A stretch of 59,065 bases of DNA. Origin: a bacterium (GTDB lineage: Bacteria > Actinomycetota > Acidimicrobiia > Spongiisociales > Spongiisociaceae). A program made the translations under genes and the position numbers. Position 1 is the stretch's first letter, and every line of letters begins with the position of its first letter. Location of the stretch: positions 1 to 59,065 of the forward strand of contig JAPPFW010000054.1 in the NCBI GenBank assembly GCA_028821575.1, given 5' to 3'. The notes below the pieces were generated by a model. That model was not told the DNA's origin. It did no database searches and saw only the letters and a list, made by a program, of their open reading frames with translations. Shown piece after piece: positions 1 to 8,630 of the stretch.

Positions 1-226
1 TCATCACCGACGCGTCCACCCCCGCCTCGTCCATACGCGCCACCGCCTTATCACCGTTGCCGTCGGCGGACACTCTCCACGCCTCCGCGAAATACCCGGG
101 ATCGGATTTTGGCGGGTCGTACCACCGGACCTGCCGGGCCCAGGACTCGGCCATACCGGAGGACACGTTCATCGGGTTCCAGTCGGGTTCCATGATGTGC
201 ATATGGCAGTCCACCACCAAGGCCAT
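1..226 (-). CDS. Amidohydrolase-2 family protein, N-terminal part (runs off the window)
   Basis: Only the first 75 codons are present; the gene continues past the left edge. It starts at ATG 226, preceded by a GGAG-rich ribosome binding site near 233-239. Residues 7-10 (CHMH) follow a short beta strand and match the first HxH metal motif of amidohydrolase-2 (ACMSD-like) TIM-barrel enzymes, which hydrolyse or decarboxylate small acids. The end of the visible part (MDEAGVDASVM) fits the usual 'leader' helix of that family. It lies 13 bases downstream of the next amidohydrolase on the same strand, so the two are probably cotranscribed. Substrate unknown. Confidence 0.75.
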   Translation of the reverse strand, partial: MALVVDCHMHIMEPDWNPMNVSSGMAESWARQVRWYDPPKSDPGYFAEAWRVSADGNGDKAVARMDEAGVDASVM

Positions 227-239
227 GGTCACTCCTCTC

Positions 240-1802
240 CTAGCCGTTCCCTGTCAAGGGCGGATGCTTGGCGTTGTACACCGCGGCGGGCTCGACCGGC
301 GTCAGGGCCCACCTGCGGTAAAAGTCGAGGACGTAGGGGTCCACCTCCCATCCCAGGCGCACCGAGTCCGGGTCGGGGTCGCTGCCCATGATGCGCAGAG
401 CCGCTTCGGCAACGTAGTCCTGTACCCGGGCATGCGAGATGCGGGTGAACTCTCCATCGTTGAACACGATCTCTCCGGCGACCATGACGGAAGCCACATC
501 GGCGGAGGAGGCGCGGTCGAGGATCACATCCAGGGGCGGGGAGGACGCGTAACGTTCCTCCGGCCAGAACAGGCGGTCGCGGCTCAACACCACCAGGTCG
601 GCCTCCTTGCCCACGCCGAGGGAGCCGAGTTCGGACTCGAAGCGGATCGCCCGGGCGCCGTTAGCCGTGGCGGCTCGCAGCACGCTCTCCGAGTCGAGGC
701 GTCCGATCTCGAGCAATCCCGGGGTCCTCTGCAGGTAGGCGGCGAGGCGGAGTTCCTGGAAGAAGTCTCCCGAGTCGGAGAAAGAGATGTTGTCGGTGCC
801 GAAGCAAACGCGCCCGCCCCGGTCCATGATGTCCCGAACCCGGGCTATCCCGGTGCTCAGCCTGAGGTTGGAACCCGGGTTGTTGACCGCGACCGCCCCC
901 GTATCGGCCAGTATCGAGATGTCCTCATCGGTGGCCCATACGAAGTGGGAGCACGAGACGTCCGGCCCCAGAACACCGAGGTCAGCCAGACGGCGCATGG
1001 CGGTCTTGCCATCGCTCTCCAGCGCATACATCATCTCGGAGCGCGTCTCGAGCACATGCGTCATGATCCCCGTTCCGAACTCGTCGGCCAGGCGCCGGTT
1101 CCGGACGTAGAGTTCGTCCGAGCACGCCGGCGTCCAGTCCGGGGCGAGCAGCACACGGATGCGGCCCTCCCGGTGATCCCAGCGCGCGACCAGGTCACGG
1201 TAGGCGGCGAACACGTCGGTGACCGGCCATGCGTAACCCATCGTCGATGCGCGCACCCTCGCGGCCAGATCCTCGGGAAGCATGGCGAGGAACGACTCGT
1301 CATCGGCATGGACCAGGGTGTTCCGGTCCCTGGTCACCACGCCGAGGGCTACTCGCACTCCGAGGTCCCGATAGGCCGCCAGGATGGCGTCGTACCCGAA
1401 GTTGGGCAGGCCGGACCGGCCATAGTTGAGGTCGACGAACCCAGTCTGGCCTCCCCGCACGTCGTTCATGACGTTGGCCAGCACCGCGTGGTAGAGGTCC
1501 TCCTCGCTCACGGGGCTCCACATGGCATGCACGTGGACGTTGGCTCGCTCGAAGATGTACTGGGGCATACCCCGGTTCAGAGCCGAGCCCGAGTGGTAAT
1601 GACCGTTGATGAATCCTGGCAGGACGGCGTGCCGGGAAGACCCGACCCGGCGGTCGAAAGGACCGAAACCCTCCAGATCGTGCCTCTTGCCGAGCCGCAC
1701 GATGGTGCGACCCTCGACGACAAGCGCGCCATCCCGGATATACCCCGGGGAGTCATCTCCGAGGACGACGAGTGGATCTCCCATCACCAACGTGCGGCTC
1801 AC
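240..1802 (-). CDS. Amidohydrolase of the cytosine/guanine deaminase (TRZ/ATZ, SsnA-like) type
   Basis: A cytosolic metal-dependent hydrolase of 520 residues, somewhat longer than the usual 440-480. The N-terminal beta-sandwich is followed by GFINGHYHSG, which supplies the HxH metal pair. Later come THVLE (metal His), CSHFVWATDEDI (metal His) and GTDN (catalytic Asp), and then the conserved ANGARAIRFESELGSLGVGK motif before the C-terminal sandwich. Members of this type deaminate or dechlorinate heterocycles and hydrolyse cyclic amidines. The GTG start at 1802 has a GGAGGA site about five bases upstream. Substrate cannot be read from sequence. It is divergent from the lactonase-like gene that starts at 1868, so the 65 bases between them must hold both promoters. 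Confidence 0.85.
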   Translation of the reverse strand: MSRTLVMGDPLVVLGDDSPGYIRDGALVVEGRTIVRLGKRHDLEGFGPFDRRVGSSRHAVLPGFINGHYHSGSALNRGMPQYIFERANVHVHAMWSPVSEEDLYHAVLANVMNDVRGGQTGFVDLNYGRSGLPNFGYDAILAAYRDLGVRVALGVVTRDRNTLVHADDESFLAMLPEDLAARVRASTMGYAWPVTDVFAAYRDLVARWDHREGRIRVLLAPDWTPACSDELYVRNRRLADEFGTGIMTHVLETRSEMMYALESDGKTAMRRLADLGVLGPDVSCSHFVWATDEDISILADTGAVAVNNPGSNLRLSTGIARVRDIMDRGGRVCFGTDNISFSDSGDFFQELRLAAYLQRTPGLLEIGRLDSESVLRAATANGARAIRFESELGSLGVGKEADLVVLSRDRLFWPEERYASSPPLDVILDRASSADVASVMVAGEIVFNDGEFTRISHARVQDYVAEAALRIMGSDPDPDSVRLGWEVDPYVLDFYRRWALTPVEPAAVYNAKHPPLTGNG

Positions 1803-1867
1803 CGTGGTCCTCCTTTGGTGACCTGACCATAATGCGGGAGTCGCCGTCGCGCCCGGAGGAGGGTCGG

Positions 1868-2728
1868 ATGGAACTGAAGGTGATCGAATGCGGGCGGACT
1901 TCCCTCGACTTCGAACTCGCCCTTACGGGGCACCCTGACCGCCTTGCGACCGCCGCCAACCCCGGCCACAAGGAGTTGCTCCGGCACCCCATCTACGTGT
2001 ACGTGATCGAGCATCCCGACGGCAGAGTTCTTGTCGACACCGGCGTGTCGGTCCGGTTCCGCTCCGAGTGGAAGAACGAGTTCTATCAGAACGCGATGTT
2101 CTACGACCCTGGGGCCGGTGGCCTGTTCCCGGAGCGGATCGCCTCGCTGGGCCTGTCCGCGAACGACTTCGATCATGTCGTCATCACCCATCTACACACC
2201 GATCATGCCGGCAACGTCCGGATGTTCGCCCCCACCGACGCCCGCATCTACGTGGGCCAGGACGAGCTGAGAGGTGCGGTCAGCCAGAAGGGGGGCCTGA
2301 TCCGCGACGACCTGGTGACGTTGTGGGGGGTCACCAGCCCGCAGGGCTTCACACGGGCCGACTTCGCCTCGTTGCTGCCCGACCGGGCCGTCGAGGTGTT
2401 CGCCGACTTCGAGCTGCTGGACGGGGTGTGGATCGTGACCCTGCCCGGACACACGTGGGGGACGATCGGGGTCGCCGTCCGGCTCGAGCGGGACGGATGG
2501 ATTCTGATCGCGTCTGATGCCATCTACCTGGCCGACACGTACGGAAAGCGGTTCGTACCCAGCATCCTCAACCAGTTCCCCGAAGAGTGGGCCAGATCGG
2601 CGGTCAAGGTCCGCCGCTTGGTGGAGCGCTACGGCATGACGGTGCTGCCGGGCCACGACGATCGGGTGATCGTGCCGTCCGGCGACCGTGGTCACCGCGT
2701 CGAGCCGCTGCGTAGCCTCTACAGGTGA
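1868..2728 (+). CDS. Metallo-beta-lactamase-fold hydrolase, AHL-lactonase (AiiA)-like
   Basis: A 286-residue protein with the full dinuclear zinc set: HLHTDH at residues 108-113, a later GHTWG His, the bridging Asp in ASDAIY, and GHDDR. The arrangement and the N-terminal block (VYVIEHPDGRVLVDTG) match the N-acyl homoserine lactonase branch, which also holds general lactonases. I chose ATG 1868 because a GGAGGA site lies seven bases upstream; ATG 1832 is in frame but lacks one. Its last codons overlap the next gene (GTGA), so it heads the operon to 8553. In this catabolic setting, opening a lactone intermediate is as likely as quorum quenching. Confidence 0.85.
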   Translation: MELKVIECGRTSLDFELALTGHPDRLATAANPGHKELLRHPIYVYVIEHPDGRVLVDTGVSVRFRSEWKNEFYQNAMFYDPGAGGLFPERIASLGLSANDFDHVVITHLHTDHAGNVRMFAPTDARIYVGQDELRGAVSQKGGLIRDDLVTLWGVTSPQGFTRADFASLLPDRAVEVFADFELLDGVWIVTLPGHTWGTIGVAVRLERDGWILIASDAIYLADTYGKRFVPSILNQFPEEWARSAVKVRRLVERYGMTVLPGHDDRVIVPSGDRGHRVEPLRSLYR

Positions 2729-4308
2729 CATCTCCCCTAAGGCAGCACCGCTCGCCCGCCGGTTTCCGGTGGCCCCGACGGACCCTGTGGGACGATGTGG
2801 CGCGCCACGCCGTGGAACATCCCGGTGCGACCGCCGTGTCCGATGGCGATGGCGGGTACACCTACAGGGGGCTCGTCGACTCCACGCTCCTGCTTTCCGG
2901 CAGGTACCGGCAGATGGGTGTCCGCCACGGCGACGTGGTCATCGTCCAGATGCACGGCGTGCGGCAGTTCGTTCCGGCGTTCCTCGCCGCAGAGCGGCTC
3001 GGGGCGGTCGTGTCACCCATCTTGCCGGCGATCGACGGCAAGGCATTCGGCGAGATCGTGGATCTCGCCTGCCCGGCCCTGGTGGTGACCGCCAACGACC
3101 CGGACACTCTCGAAGGCACGGGCGTCACCCCGGTGGTGTCTGCCGCTCCCTCGGGGCCGGGGCCGCGTCTCGACGCACTGCTCGACGGGAGGTGTCCGGG
3201 ACGGGGACTTCCCGATCCGCCCGCACCCCACGACCTGTCCGAGTTGGCCTTCACGTCGGGGACGACCGACCGGCCCAAAGGCGTACTCCATACCCACGCC
3301 ACCGCGACCGCCGGCATTCTTTCCACCATTTCCCGGCAGGGAATAGAGGCTTCGGACGTGGTGCACGTCGCGCTGCCGGTCGGGCACAACTTCGGATACT
3401 TCTACGGTGTCCGGCTGGGCCTGCATGCCGGCGCCCATGTGGTATTGCAGGCGCGCTGGAATCCGGACCGGATGCTGGAGGCGTGTGCACGGTACGGGGT
3501 GACGGTGAGTTCGGGTCCCCCGGCCTTCCTGGTGGACCTGCTGGGTTGCCGCTCCAAGTGGCGGGGGCGTCTCGACTCGCTGCGGTTGTTCACGTGCGCG
3601 GGTGCCAAACTCGCCCTCGACACGGCACGGGAGGTAGTCGACAAGCTGCCGGGCCGGATGTCGAAGGCCTTCGGCATGACCGAACTCGGACACGTCTGTT
3701 CCACGACTGCGGGCGCGCCGACGGACAAGCTTCTGGAAACCGAGGGTCACCCTCATCCCGAGATCCAGATGCGGGTACTCGGAACGGGCGGCGAGTGGCT
3801 GGGGCGGGAACAGGAGGGTGAGATCGCCTTCCGGGGACCGTTCCTGATGTTTGGATACCACGGTGGCGGTTCTCCCGAAGCCATCGACGAGGACGGATTC
3901 TTCCGCACGGGGGATCTCGGCTACACGGACCGGGACGGCTATCTGGTGATCACCGGAAGGGTCAAGAACATGGTGATACGTGGCGGGGAGAACATACCTG
4001 CCGAAAGGGTGGAGCGAGCGCTGGCAGGCCACGAACTCCTTAGAGACGCGGCGGTGGTCGGAGTCCCCGACCGTCGACTAGGGGAACGGCCCGTGGCATG
4101 CGTCCAAGCGCGACCTGGTTTCGTACCTCGCACCGCAGACCTGGCCGAATTCCTCCAGCGCGCCGGGATCCCTCCGATCCACTGCCCGGAGGCCGTTGTG
4201 GTGGTCGAGGAGATACCGCGCGGCCCAACCGGCAAGGTACGTAGGGCCCACCTCCGCGGGCTGGCAAGCGGCGTCGCCGCCTTCGAGCAGGGGGGCTGCG
4301 ATGGCTGA
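2725..4308 (+). CDS. AMP-forming acyl-CoA synthetase
   Basis: A 527-residue ANL-superfamily enzyme that activates a carboxylic acid to acyl-AMP and then acyl-CoA. The P-loop TSGTTDRPKG is at residues 177-186. A5 (KAFGMTELG), A7/A8 (FFRTGDLGY to GRVKNMVIRGGENIP) and the C-terminal catalytic Lys in GPTGKVRR (about residue 504) are all present. General features resemble cyclohexanecarboxylate-CoA ligases and 2,3-dihydroxybenzoate-AMP ligases, but the specificity cannot be set. The GTG start overlaps the upstream stop. It is coupled to a VOC epimerase-like gene and a split acyl-CoA synthetase, so the operon contains two different acid activation chemistries. Confidence 0.9.
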   Translation: MTSPLRQHRSPAGFRWPRRTLWDDVARHAVEHPGATAVSDGDGGYTYRGLVDSTLLLSGRYRQMGVRHGDVVIVQMHGVRQFVPAFLAAERLGAVVSPILPAIDGKAFGEIVDLACPALVVTANDPDTLEGTGVTPVVSAAPSGPGPRLDALLDGRCPGRGLPDPPAPHDLSELAFTSGTTDRPKGVLHTHATATAGILSTISRQGIEASDVVHVALPVGHNFGYFYGVRLGLHAGAHVVLQARWNPDRMLEACARYGVTVSSGPPAFLVDLLGCRSKWRGRLDSLRLFTCAGAKLALDTAREVVDKLPGRMSKAFGMTELGHVCSTTAGAPTDKLLETEGHPHPEIQMRVLGTGGEWLGREQEGEIAFRGPFLMFGYHGGGSPEAIDEDGFFRTGDLGYTDRDGYLVITGRVKNMVIRGGENIPAERVERALAGHELLRDAAVVGVPDRRLGERPVACVQARPGFVPRTADLAEFLQRAGIPPIHCPEAVVVVEEIPRGPTGKVRRAHLRGLASGVAAFEQGGCDG

Positions 4309-4738
4309 CTCACCGGTGGTCGCTATCGAGCATGTCGGCATCGCGGTCCGGGATGCGGAAACTGCGAAGAACCGCTACCGGACGATGGGGTTCGTAGATG
4401 TTCGGACCGAGGACCTACCGGGGGGGATCAGGAGCCACCTGCTGCGCTCCGGCACGGCCTACGTGGAGATCCTCGAGTCAACGCGAGATGGCTCGGACCT
4501 GGCCCGGTTCCTGGCTCGACGGGGCGAGGGCCTCCATCACCTGTGCTTGCGGGTGGATTCGCTCGCCGAGGCGACCTCCGTGGCTGAATCCGCCGGCTGT
4601 GGCCTCGTCTCAGGCATCCCTATCGAGGATGTCAGGGGGAGCCGCGTGTTCATCCATCCGGCAACAAACGATGGGGTCCTGACGGGCCTGGTAGAACCCC
4701 ACGCGGTCGGTTGCGAGGCAGAGCCGGGGCCAGGATGA
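4301..4738 (+). CDS. VOC-family protein, methylmalonyl-CoA epimerase-like
   Basis: A 145-residue vicinal-oxygen-chelate protein made of two beta-alpha-beta-beta-beta repeats. The first repeat opens with IEHVGIAV (metal His 11) and has YVEILES. The second has GLHHLCLRV and ends in VFIHPATNDGVLTGLVE, the usual end of methylmalonyl-CoA epimerases. Members racemise the 2-position of methylmalonyl-CoA or related thioesters. ATG 4301 gives a normal family length and overlaps the ligase stop by eight bases; the frame is open further upstream but only inside the ligase. A second epimerase-like protein is at 10993-11421. Confidence 0.8.
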   Translation: MADSPVVAIEHVGIAVRDAETAKNRYRTMGFVDVRTEDLPGGIRSHLLRSGTAYVEILESTRDGSDLARFLARRGEGLHHLCLRVDSLAEATSVAESAGCGLVSGIPIEDVRGSRVFIHPATNDGVLTGLVEPHAVGCEAEPGPG

Positions 4739-5883
4739 GGTTGCTCGAACACCAGTCCAAGGCGCACCTGGCTAGAGCAGGGGTTAGGGTTCCACGCGGG
4801 GTCGTCGCCGACACACCGGAACAGGCCCGGTCAGCCGGCGTGGCATTGGGCGGCGAGGTATTCGTCAAGGCACTGGTCCCGGCGAATCGGCGGTCGAAGA
4901 ACAACGGAGTGGTAGGCCCGGTCGGGCCGCAAGGCGCATGGCAAGCAGCGCATGAACTGCTCGACTCCCGGATCCTGGGCCACCCGTGCCGGTCGGTATA
5001 CGTGGAGGAGGCCGTTGCCGTAACCGGAGAACTCTACGCCGCATTCTCGTGGAGCCCGCGAGGTCCGCAGGTCACCGCGTCCATCGCCGGAGGTGTGGAC
5101 ATCGAGGATTCCGGCGATGCGCTGATCCATCTCCGGCTGGAAGGGTCCGCACCCATCACCCGAGCCGGGGCGAATCATCTCTGGCAGCGGGCGCTGGGCG
5201 ACACCCCGGTCCCACCCGATCTGGTCGACCTTACCGTGGCCGCTGCCGGCGCCTTCTTCGACGATGCACTGGTGGTGGAACTAAACCCGCTAGCCCTGTT
5301 GGCCGATGGGACCTTCACTGCAGTCGGGGGGCTGATCGAGATGGACGGCAACGCGCTCTTCAGGCATCCGGAACTCCGATGGCGTCCTTATGGGCTTACC
5401 GAGCGGGAGGCCGTCGTGGCACGGGCCGACCGCCGGCTCCCCGGTGCTTCCGTGCGTTACGTGGAACTCGACGGGGAAACCGGGCTGCTGGTGGGTGGGG
5501 GCGGCGCCGGGCTGTACCAGCACGATCTGCTGGTCGAAGCGGGCGTGCGACCGGCTAATCACAGCGACCTCGGAGCCGGGGTCTCGGCCGAGAAGTTGGA
5601 CGTTCTCATCGAGGCAGTGCTCGGCCATCCCAACCTCTCGCGTCTCCTGGTCAGCTTCAACATCCTGCAGTTGGCTCCATGCGACCTCATCGTCGAGAGA
5701 CTCCTAGCGGGGATGGATCGGATGGGATACGGGGACGGCCGGATCCCGGTGGTGGTCCGGCTCGAGGGTCTCAACGCCGACCGGGCCCGGCGGCTGGCGG
5801 CAGGACGCGCCGGTCTGCGGTACCTTCCGCCCGGAGCGAGCCTGGGAGAGGCCGTGGACACTTTGGTCAGGATCAGCCGGTGA
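4735..5883 (+). CDS. ADP-forming acyl-CoA synthetase, beta (ATP-grasp) subunit
   Basis: A 382-residue protein whose N-terminus (LLEHQSKAHLARAGVRVPRG) matches the ATP-grasp start of succinyl-CoA synthetase beta subunits, followed by the VFVKALVP strand and the acidic VVELNPLALL metal site. The C-terminal half is the CoA-ligase flavodoxin-like domain. With the alpha subunit at 6095-7000 it should interconvert acid, ATP and CoA with acyl-CoA and ADP. The sequence diverges enough that the substrate may not be succinate. Start ATG 4735 overlaps the upstream stop (ATGA). A biotin-carrier gene sits between beta and alpha, which is unusual. Confidence 0.8.
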   Translation: MRLLEHQSKAHLARAGVRVPRGVVADTPEQARSAGVALGGEVFVKALVPANRRSKNNGVVGPVGPQGAWQAAHELLDSRILGHPCRSVYVEEAVAVTGELYAAFSWSPRGPQVTASIAGGVDIEDSGDALIHLRLEGSAPITRAGANHLWQRALGDTPVPPDLVDLTVAAAGAFFDDALVVELNPLALLADGTFTAVGGLIEMDGNALFRHPELRWRPYGLTEREAVVARADRRLPGASVRYVELDGETGLLVGGGGAGLYQHDLLVEAGVRPANHSDLGAGVSAEKLDVLIEAVLGHPNLSRLLVSFNILQLAPCDLIVERLLAGMDRMGYGDGRIPVVVRLEGLNADRARRLAAGRAGLRYLPPGASLGEAVDTLVRISR

Positions 5884-6098
5884 TCGTCACCGCCGATATG
5901 GCGTCGATCGTCTGGCGGATCACGGTCACCGAAGGTGAACGGGTGCAAGCCGGGCAACAACTCCTCATCCTCGAGTCGATGAAGATGGAGATTCCCGTCC
6001 TCGCCCCGGCGCCGGGGACAGTGGTGGACATCCCGGTGGCGGAAGGCGATGTCATCGACGCCGGCGACATCCTGGTGCGGGTCGAACGCAACCGGTGA
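5880..6098 (+). CDS. Small biotin carrier protein (biotinyl domain)
   Basis: A 72-residue stand-alone biotinyl domain. ESMKMEIPV at residues 32-40 holds the biotin-acceptor Lys35; the second half (PAPGTVVDIPVAEGDVIDAGDIL) is the symmetric beta-hairpin of the fold. The GTG start overlaps the upstream stop (GTGA); the frame is open further upstream but only within the previous gene. Free-standing carriers of this size serve biotin-dependent carboxylases, decarboxylases or transcarboxylases, and the carboxyltransferase at 6997-8553 is the obvious partner. No biotin carboxylase gene is in the window. Confidence 0.9.
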   Translation: MIVTADMASIVWRITVTEGERVQAGQQLLILESMKMEIPVLAPAPGTVVDIPVAEGDVIDAGDILVRVERNR

Positions 6099-7000
6099 GC
6101 ATTCTGGTCGACGATCGGACCCGGATCCTGGTGCAGGGCATCACAGGTTCGGTGGGACGGCTGGACACCGGATTCTGTCTGGAGTACGGCTCCCGGATCG
6201 TGGCCGGGGTGACACCCGGGCGCGGTGGTCGGTCGGTGTCGGGCGTGCCGGTCTTCGACACGGTGGCCGAAGCCGTCGACCGGACCGGCGCCAACGCGGC
6301 CGTCCAGTACGTGCCGGCCCGCCACGCGGCGGATGCGGTGATCGAGGCGGCATCCTCCGGGCTCACCCCGATCGTGGCCCTGGCCGAGAACCTACCTCGT
6401 CATGATGCATGGAGAGCGGCTCTTGCGGCCCGCGACGCCGGCTCGGTCCTCATCGGGTTCAATACCAACGGGATCATCTCCCCGGGCAAGACGAAGTTGG
6501 GAGGAATCGGGGGGCCGCGGCCGCAAGACCTGTTCCGGGAGGGAACCGTGGGTGTCTGTTCCCGGTCGGGAGGTATGTCCGCCGAGATCGCCCTCGCCCT
6601 TGCCGAGGCAGGAAGCGGTGTCTCGACCTGCGTTTCGATGGGAGGGGAAGCGATCACCGGTAGGACGATGGCCGAATACGCCCGCTGGTTCGAGGCGGAT
6701 GTGGCTACTGACGCCATCGTGGTCTTCGGGGAGCCGGGATCGGACCACGAGATCCGGTTGGCCGCCGCTATGCAGCGTGGCGAGGTGACCAAACCGGTCG
6801 TGGCGCTGATCGTCGGCGAGTTCCAGGACGCCCACCCCCCGGGATCGTCCTTCGGTCACCTCTCCGCGATGGTGCGGACCGATACCGACCGGTCGGTGGT
6901 GAAACGTGACACGCTGGCGGCTGCCGGGGCGCTCATAGCGGAGCGCGTGGAGGACATTCCCGATCTGATTAGGGTCGGGATGGGGATGGAGGCGAAGTGA
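6095..7000 (+). CDS. ADP-forming acyl-CoA synthetase, alpha subunit (succinyl-CoA synthetase-like)
   Basis: A 301-residue protein. Residues 10-25 (ILVQGITGSVGRLDTG) form the CoA-binding Rossmann start. GVCSRSGGMSAEIA is the usual ligase motif, and His255 in PPGSSFGHLSAM sits where succinyl-CoA synthetases carry the phosphohistidine, so the enzyme is probably active. It pairs with the beta subunit at 4735-5883. The GTG start overlaps the biotin carrier stop. The loop after His255 lacks the glycine-rich run of housekeeping enzymes, which supports a specialised paralogue. Confidence 0.82.
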   Translation: MSILVDDRTRILVQGITGSVGRLDTGFCLEYGSRIVAGVTPGRGGRSVSGVPVFDTVAEAVDRTGANAAVQYVPARHAADAVIEAASSGLTPIVALAENLPRHDAWRAALAARDAGSVLIGFNTNGIISPGKTKLGGIGGPRPQDLFREGTVGVCSRSGGMSAEIALALAEAGSGVSTCVSMGGEAITGRTMAEYARWFEADVATDAIVVFGEPGSDHEIRLAAAMQRGEVTKPVVALIVGEFQDAHPPGSSFGHLSAMVRTDTDRSVVKRDTLAAAGALIAERVEDIPDLIRVGMGMEAK

Positions 7001-8553
7001 TCTGGGAGCCCGAACTCGAGGAGATGGAACGCCGGAAGGCGTTCGCCCACTCGATGGGAGGGGAGGAGTCCGTCGCCCGCCAGCACGGAGCGGGCCGGTA
7101 CACCGCCAGGGAGAGGATCGGCCTGTTGGTGGACGAGGACACCTGGCAGGAGATCGGGACCTTCACCGGGGCAGCCACCTACGATGAGGAGGGCCGCCTC
7201 GTGAGCGTGAGGCCGGCCAACACCATCATCGGAACGGGCCTTGTTCGAGGTCGGCGGGTCGCCGTGGAGGCTGACGACTACACCATAAGGGGGGGTTCCA
7301 CCGAAGCCCAGATCTCCGAGAAGTGGGAGTTCATCAACCGGTATGCCCTTGAGATGCGGATACCGATGATCCGTCTCGTCGAGAACGTCGGGGGAAGTGT
7401 GCGGCTACTCGAGAAGATGGGCCGAACCAAGATCCCCGGCTACCGCATGTGGCCCCTTGCCGAGATGCTCGGCTACGTACCGGTGGTGGCCCTGGTGCTG
7501 GGTCCGTCGGCGGGTCTCGGCCCCATGAAGGCCGCCAGCAGCCACTTCTCGGTGATGGTCCGCGGTACCAGCCAGGTGTTCGCGGCCGGCCCTCCCGTGG
7601 CCCGGGTCGCCCTGGGTAGGGACATCGACAAGGAGGAACTTGGGGGCGCCCACATCCACACCGAGCAGAGCGGGGTCATCGACAACGCGGCCGACTCTGA
7701 GGAGGAGGCAGTCAGGCAAGCGTGCCAATTCCTGTCGTACCTACCCCAGAGCGTCTTTGAGGTACCGCCGCGGATGCCCTGCAACGACGCCCCCTCCCGG
7801 ACCGAGGAGGAGTTGGCCGCGATCATCCCCCGCAACCAGCGCATGGTTTACAACTCGCGACGCCTCCTCTCCCTGGTCTTCGACCGTGACTCGCTGTTCG
7901 AGGTCGCGCCTGCCTACGGGCCGTCGTCCATCACGATGCTGGCCCGTCTCAACGGTTATCCGCTCGGGGTGATTGCCAACGACCCCTACCGGTTCGGTGG
8001 CGGTCTCACCCGGGCGGCCGCGGAGAAGGTCGAGACCTTCGTTGATCTGTGCGACACCTTCCACCTTCCGATCGTGAACTTCGTGGACCAACCCGGCACC
8101 GTGATCGGGCTGGAAGCCGAGCGTGAGGGAGCCGTACGGGGCACGATCCGGCTTGTTTCGGCTATCGAGCAGTCGCGGGTTCCGTGGTGCGGCATGATCA
8201 TCAGGAGGCTGTTCGGTCTGGCCGGTACGAGCTATGGGCGGCTCCAAGGCGTGAATCTGCACTACGCGTGGCCCTCCGCGCGGTGGGGTTCGATCCCGAT
8301 CCAGGGAGGGGTGAGAGCTGCTTTCCGCCGCGAACTCGATGCTCTGCCCGCCGCCGAAGCAGAGGAGAGGCTCGCACAGTTGGAAGCACAATACGATGAT
8401 CTGTCGTCACCCTTCCGGACGGCGGAAGCCTTCGGAGTCCCTGAAATCATCGATCCCCGCCAGACCAGGCCCATACTGTGCCGATGGATCGAAGACGCCT
8501 ATGCCGTGCTCCCCGAGCAGCTGGGCCCGACAACCCGTACCATGCGCCGTTAG
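6997..8553 (+). CDS. Acyl-CoA carboxyltransferase (propionyl/methylmalonyl-CoA type)
   Basis: A 518-residue carboxyltransferase of the PccB/MmdA/transcarboxylase-12S family with the two crotonase-like halves. The N-terminus (HGAGRYTARERIGLLVDEDTW) and the oxyanion-hole regions (GPSAGLGPMKAASSHF and GVIANDPYRFGGGLTRAAAEK) are typical. It moves CO2 between carboxybiotin and an acyl-CoA such as propionyl-CoA. The C-terminus is an extended tail (WIEDAYAVLPEQLG). It overlaps the alpha synthetase gene (GTGA). With only a biotin carrier and no biotin carboxylase or membrane decarboxylase nearby, it could be a carboxylase using a BC subunit encoded elsewhere or part of a transcarboxylase. Confidence 0.88.
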   Translation: MIWEPELEEMERRKAFAHSMGGEESVARQHGAGRYTARERIGLLVDEDTWQEIGTFTGAATYDEEGRLVSVRPANTIIGTGLVRGRRVAVEADDYTIRGGSTEAQISEKWEFINRYALEMRIPMIRLVENVGGSVRLLEKMGRTKIPGYRMWPLAEMLGYVPVVALVLGPSAGLGPMKAASSHFSVMVRGTSQVFAAGPPVARVALGRDIDKEELGGAHIHTEQSGVIDNAADSEEEAVRQACQFLSYLPQSVFEVPPRMPCNDAPSRTEEELAAIIPRNQRMVYNSRRLLSLVFDRDSLFEVAPAYGPSSITMLARLNGYPLGVIANDPYRFGGGLTRAAAEKVETFVDLCDTFHLPIVNFVDQPGTVIGLEAEREGAVRGTIRLVSAIEQSRVPWCGMIIRRLFGLAGTSYGRLQGVNLHYAWPSARWGSIPIQGGVRAAFRRELDALPAAEAEERLAQLEAQYDDLSSPFRTAEAFGVPEIIDPRQTRPILCRWIEDAYAVLPEQLGPTTRTMRR

Positions 8554-8630
8554 GAGAGTGCAGCAACCGAATCTTGCGCAATCCCACCGGTTGAAGACGT
8601 GGAAACAGCGACTGCGAAAGCGAGGAGACA

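Noticed and set aside
57-1826. A 589-codon open frame on the plus strand opposite the first amidohydrolase
   Set aside because: It is antisense to a gene with complete catalytic motifs, and its Gly/His/Val-rich composition is the expected shadow of GC-rich coding DNA.
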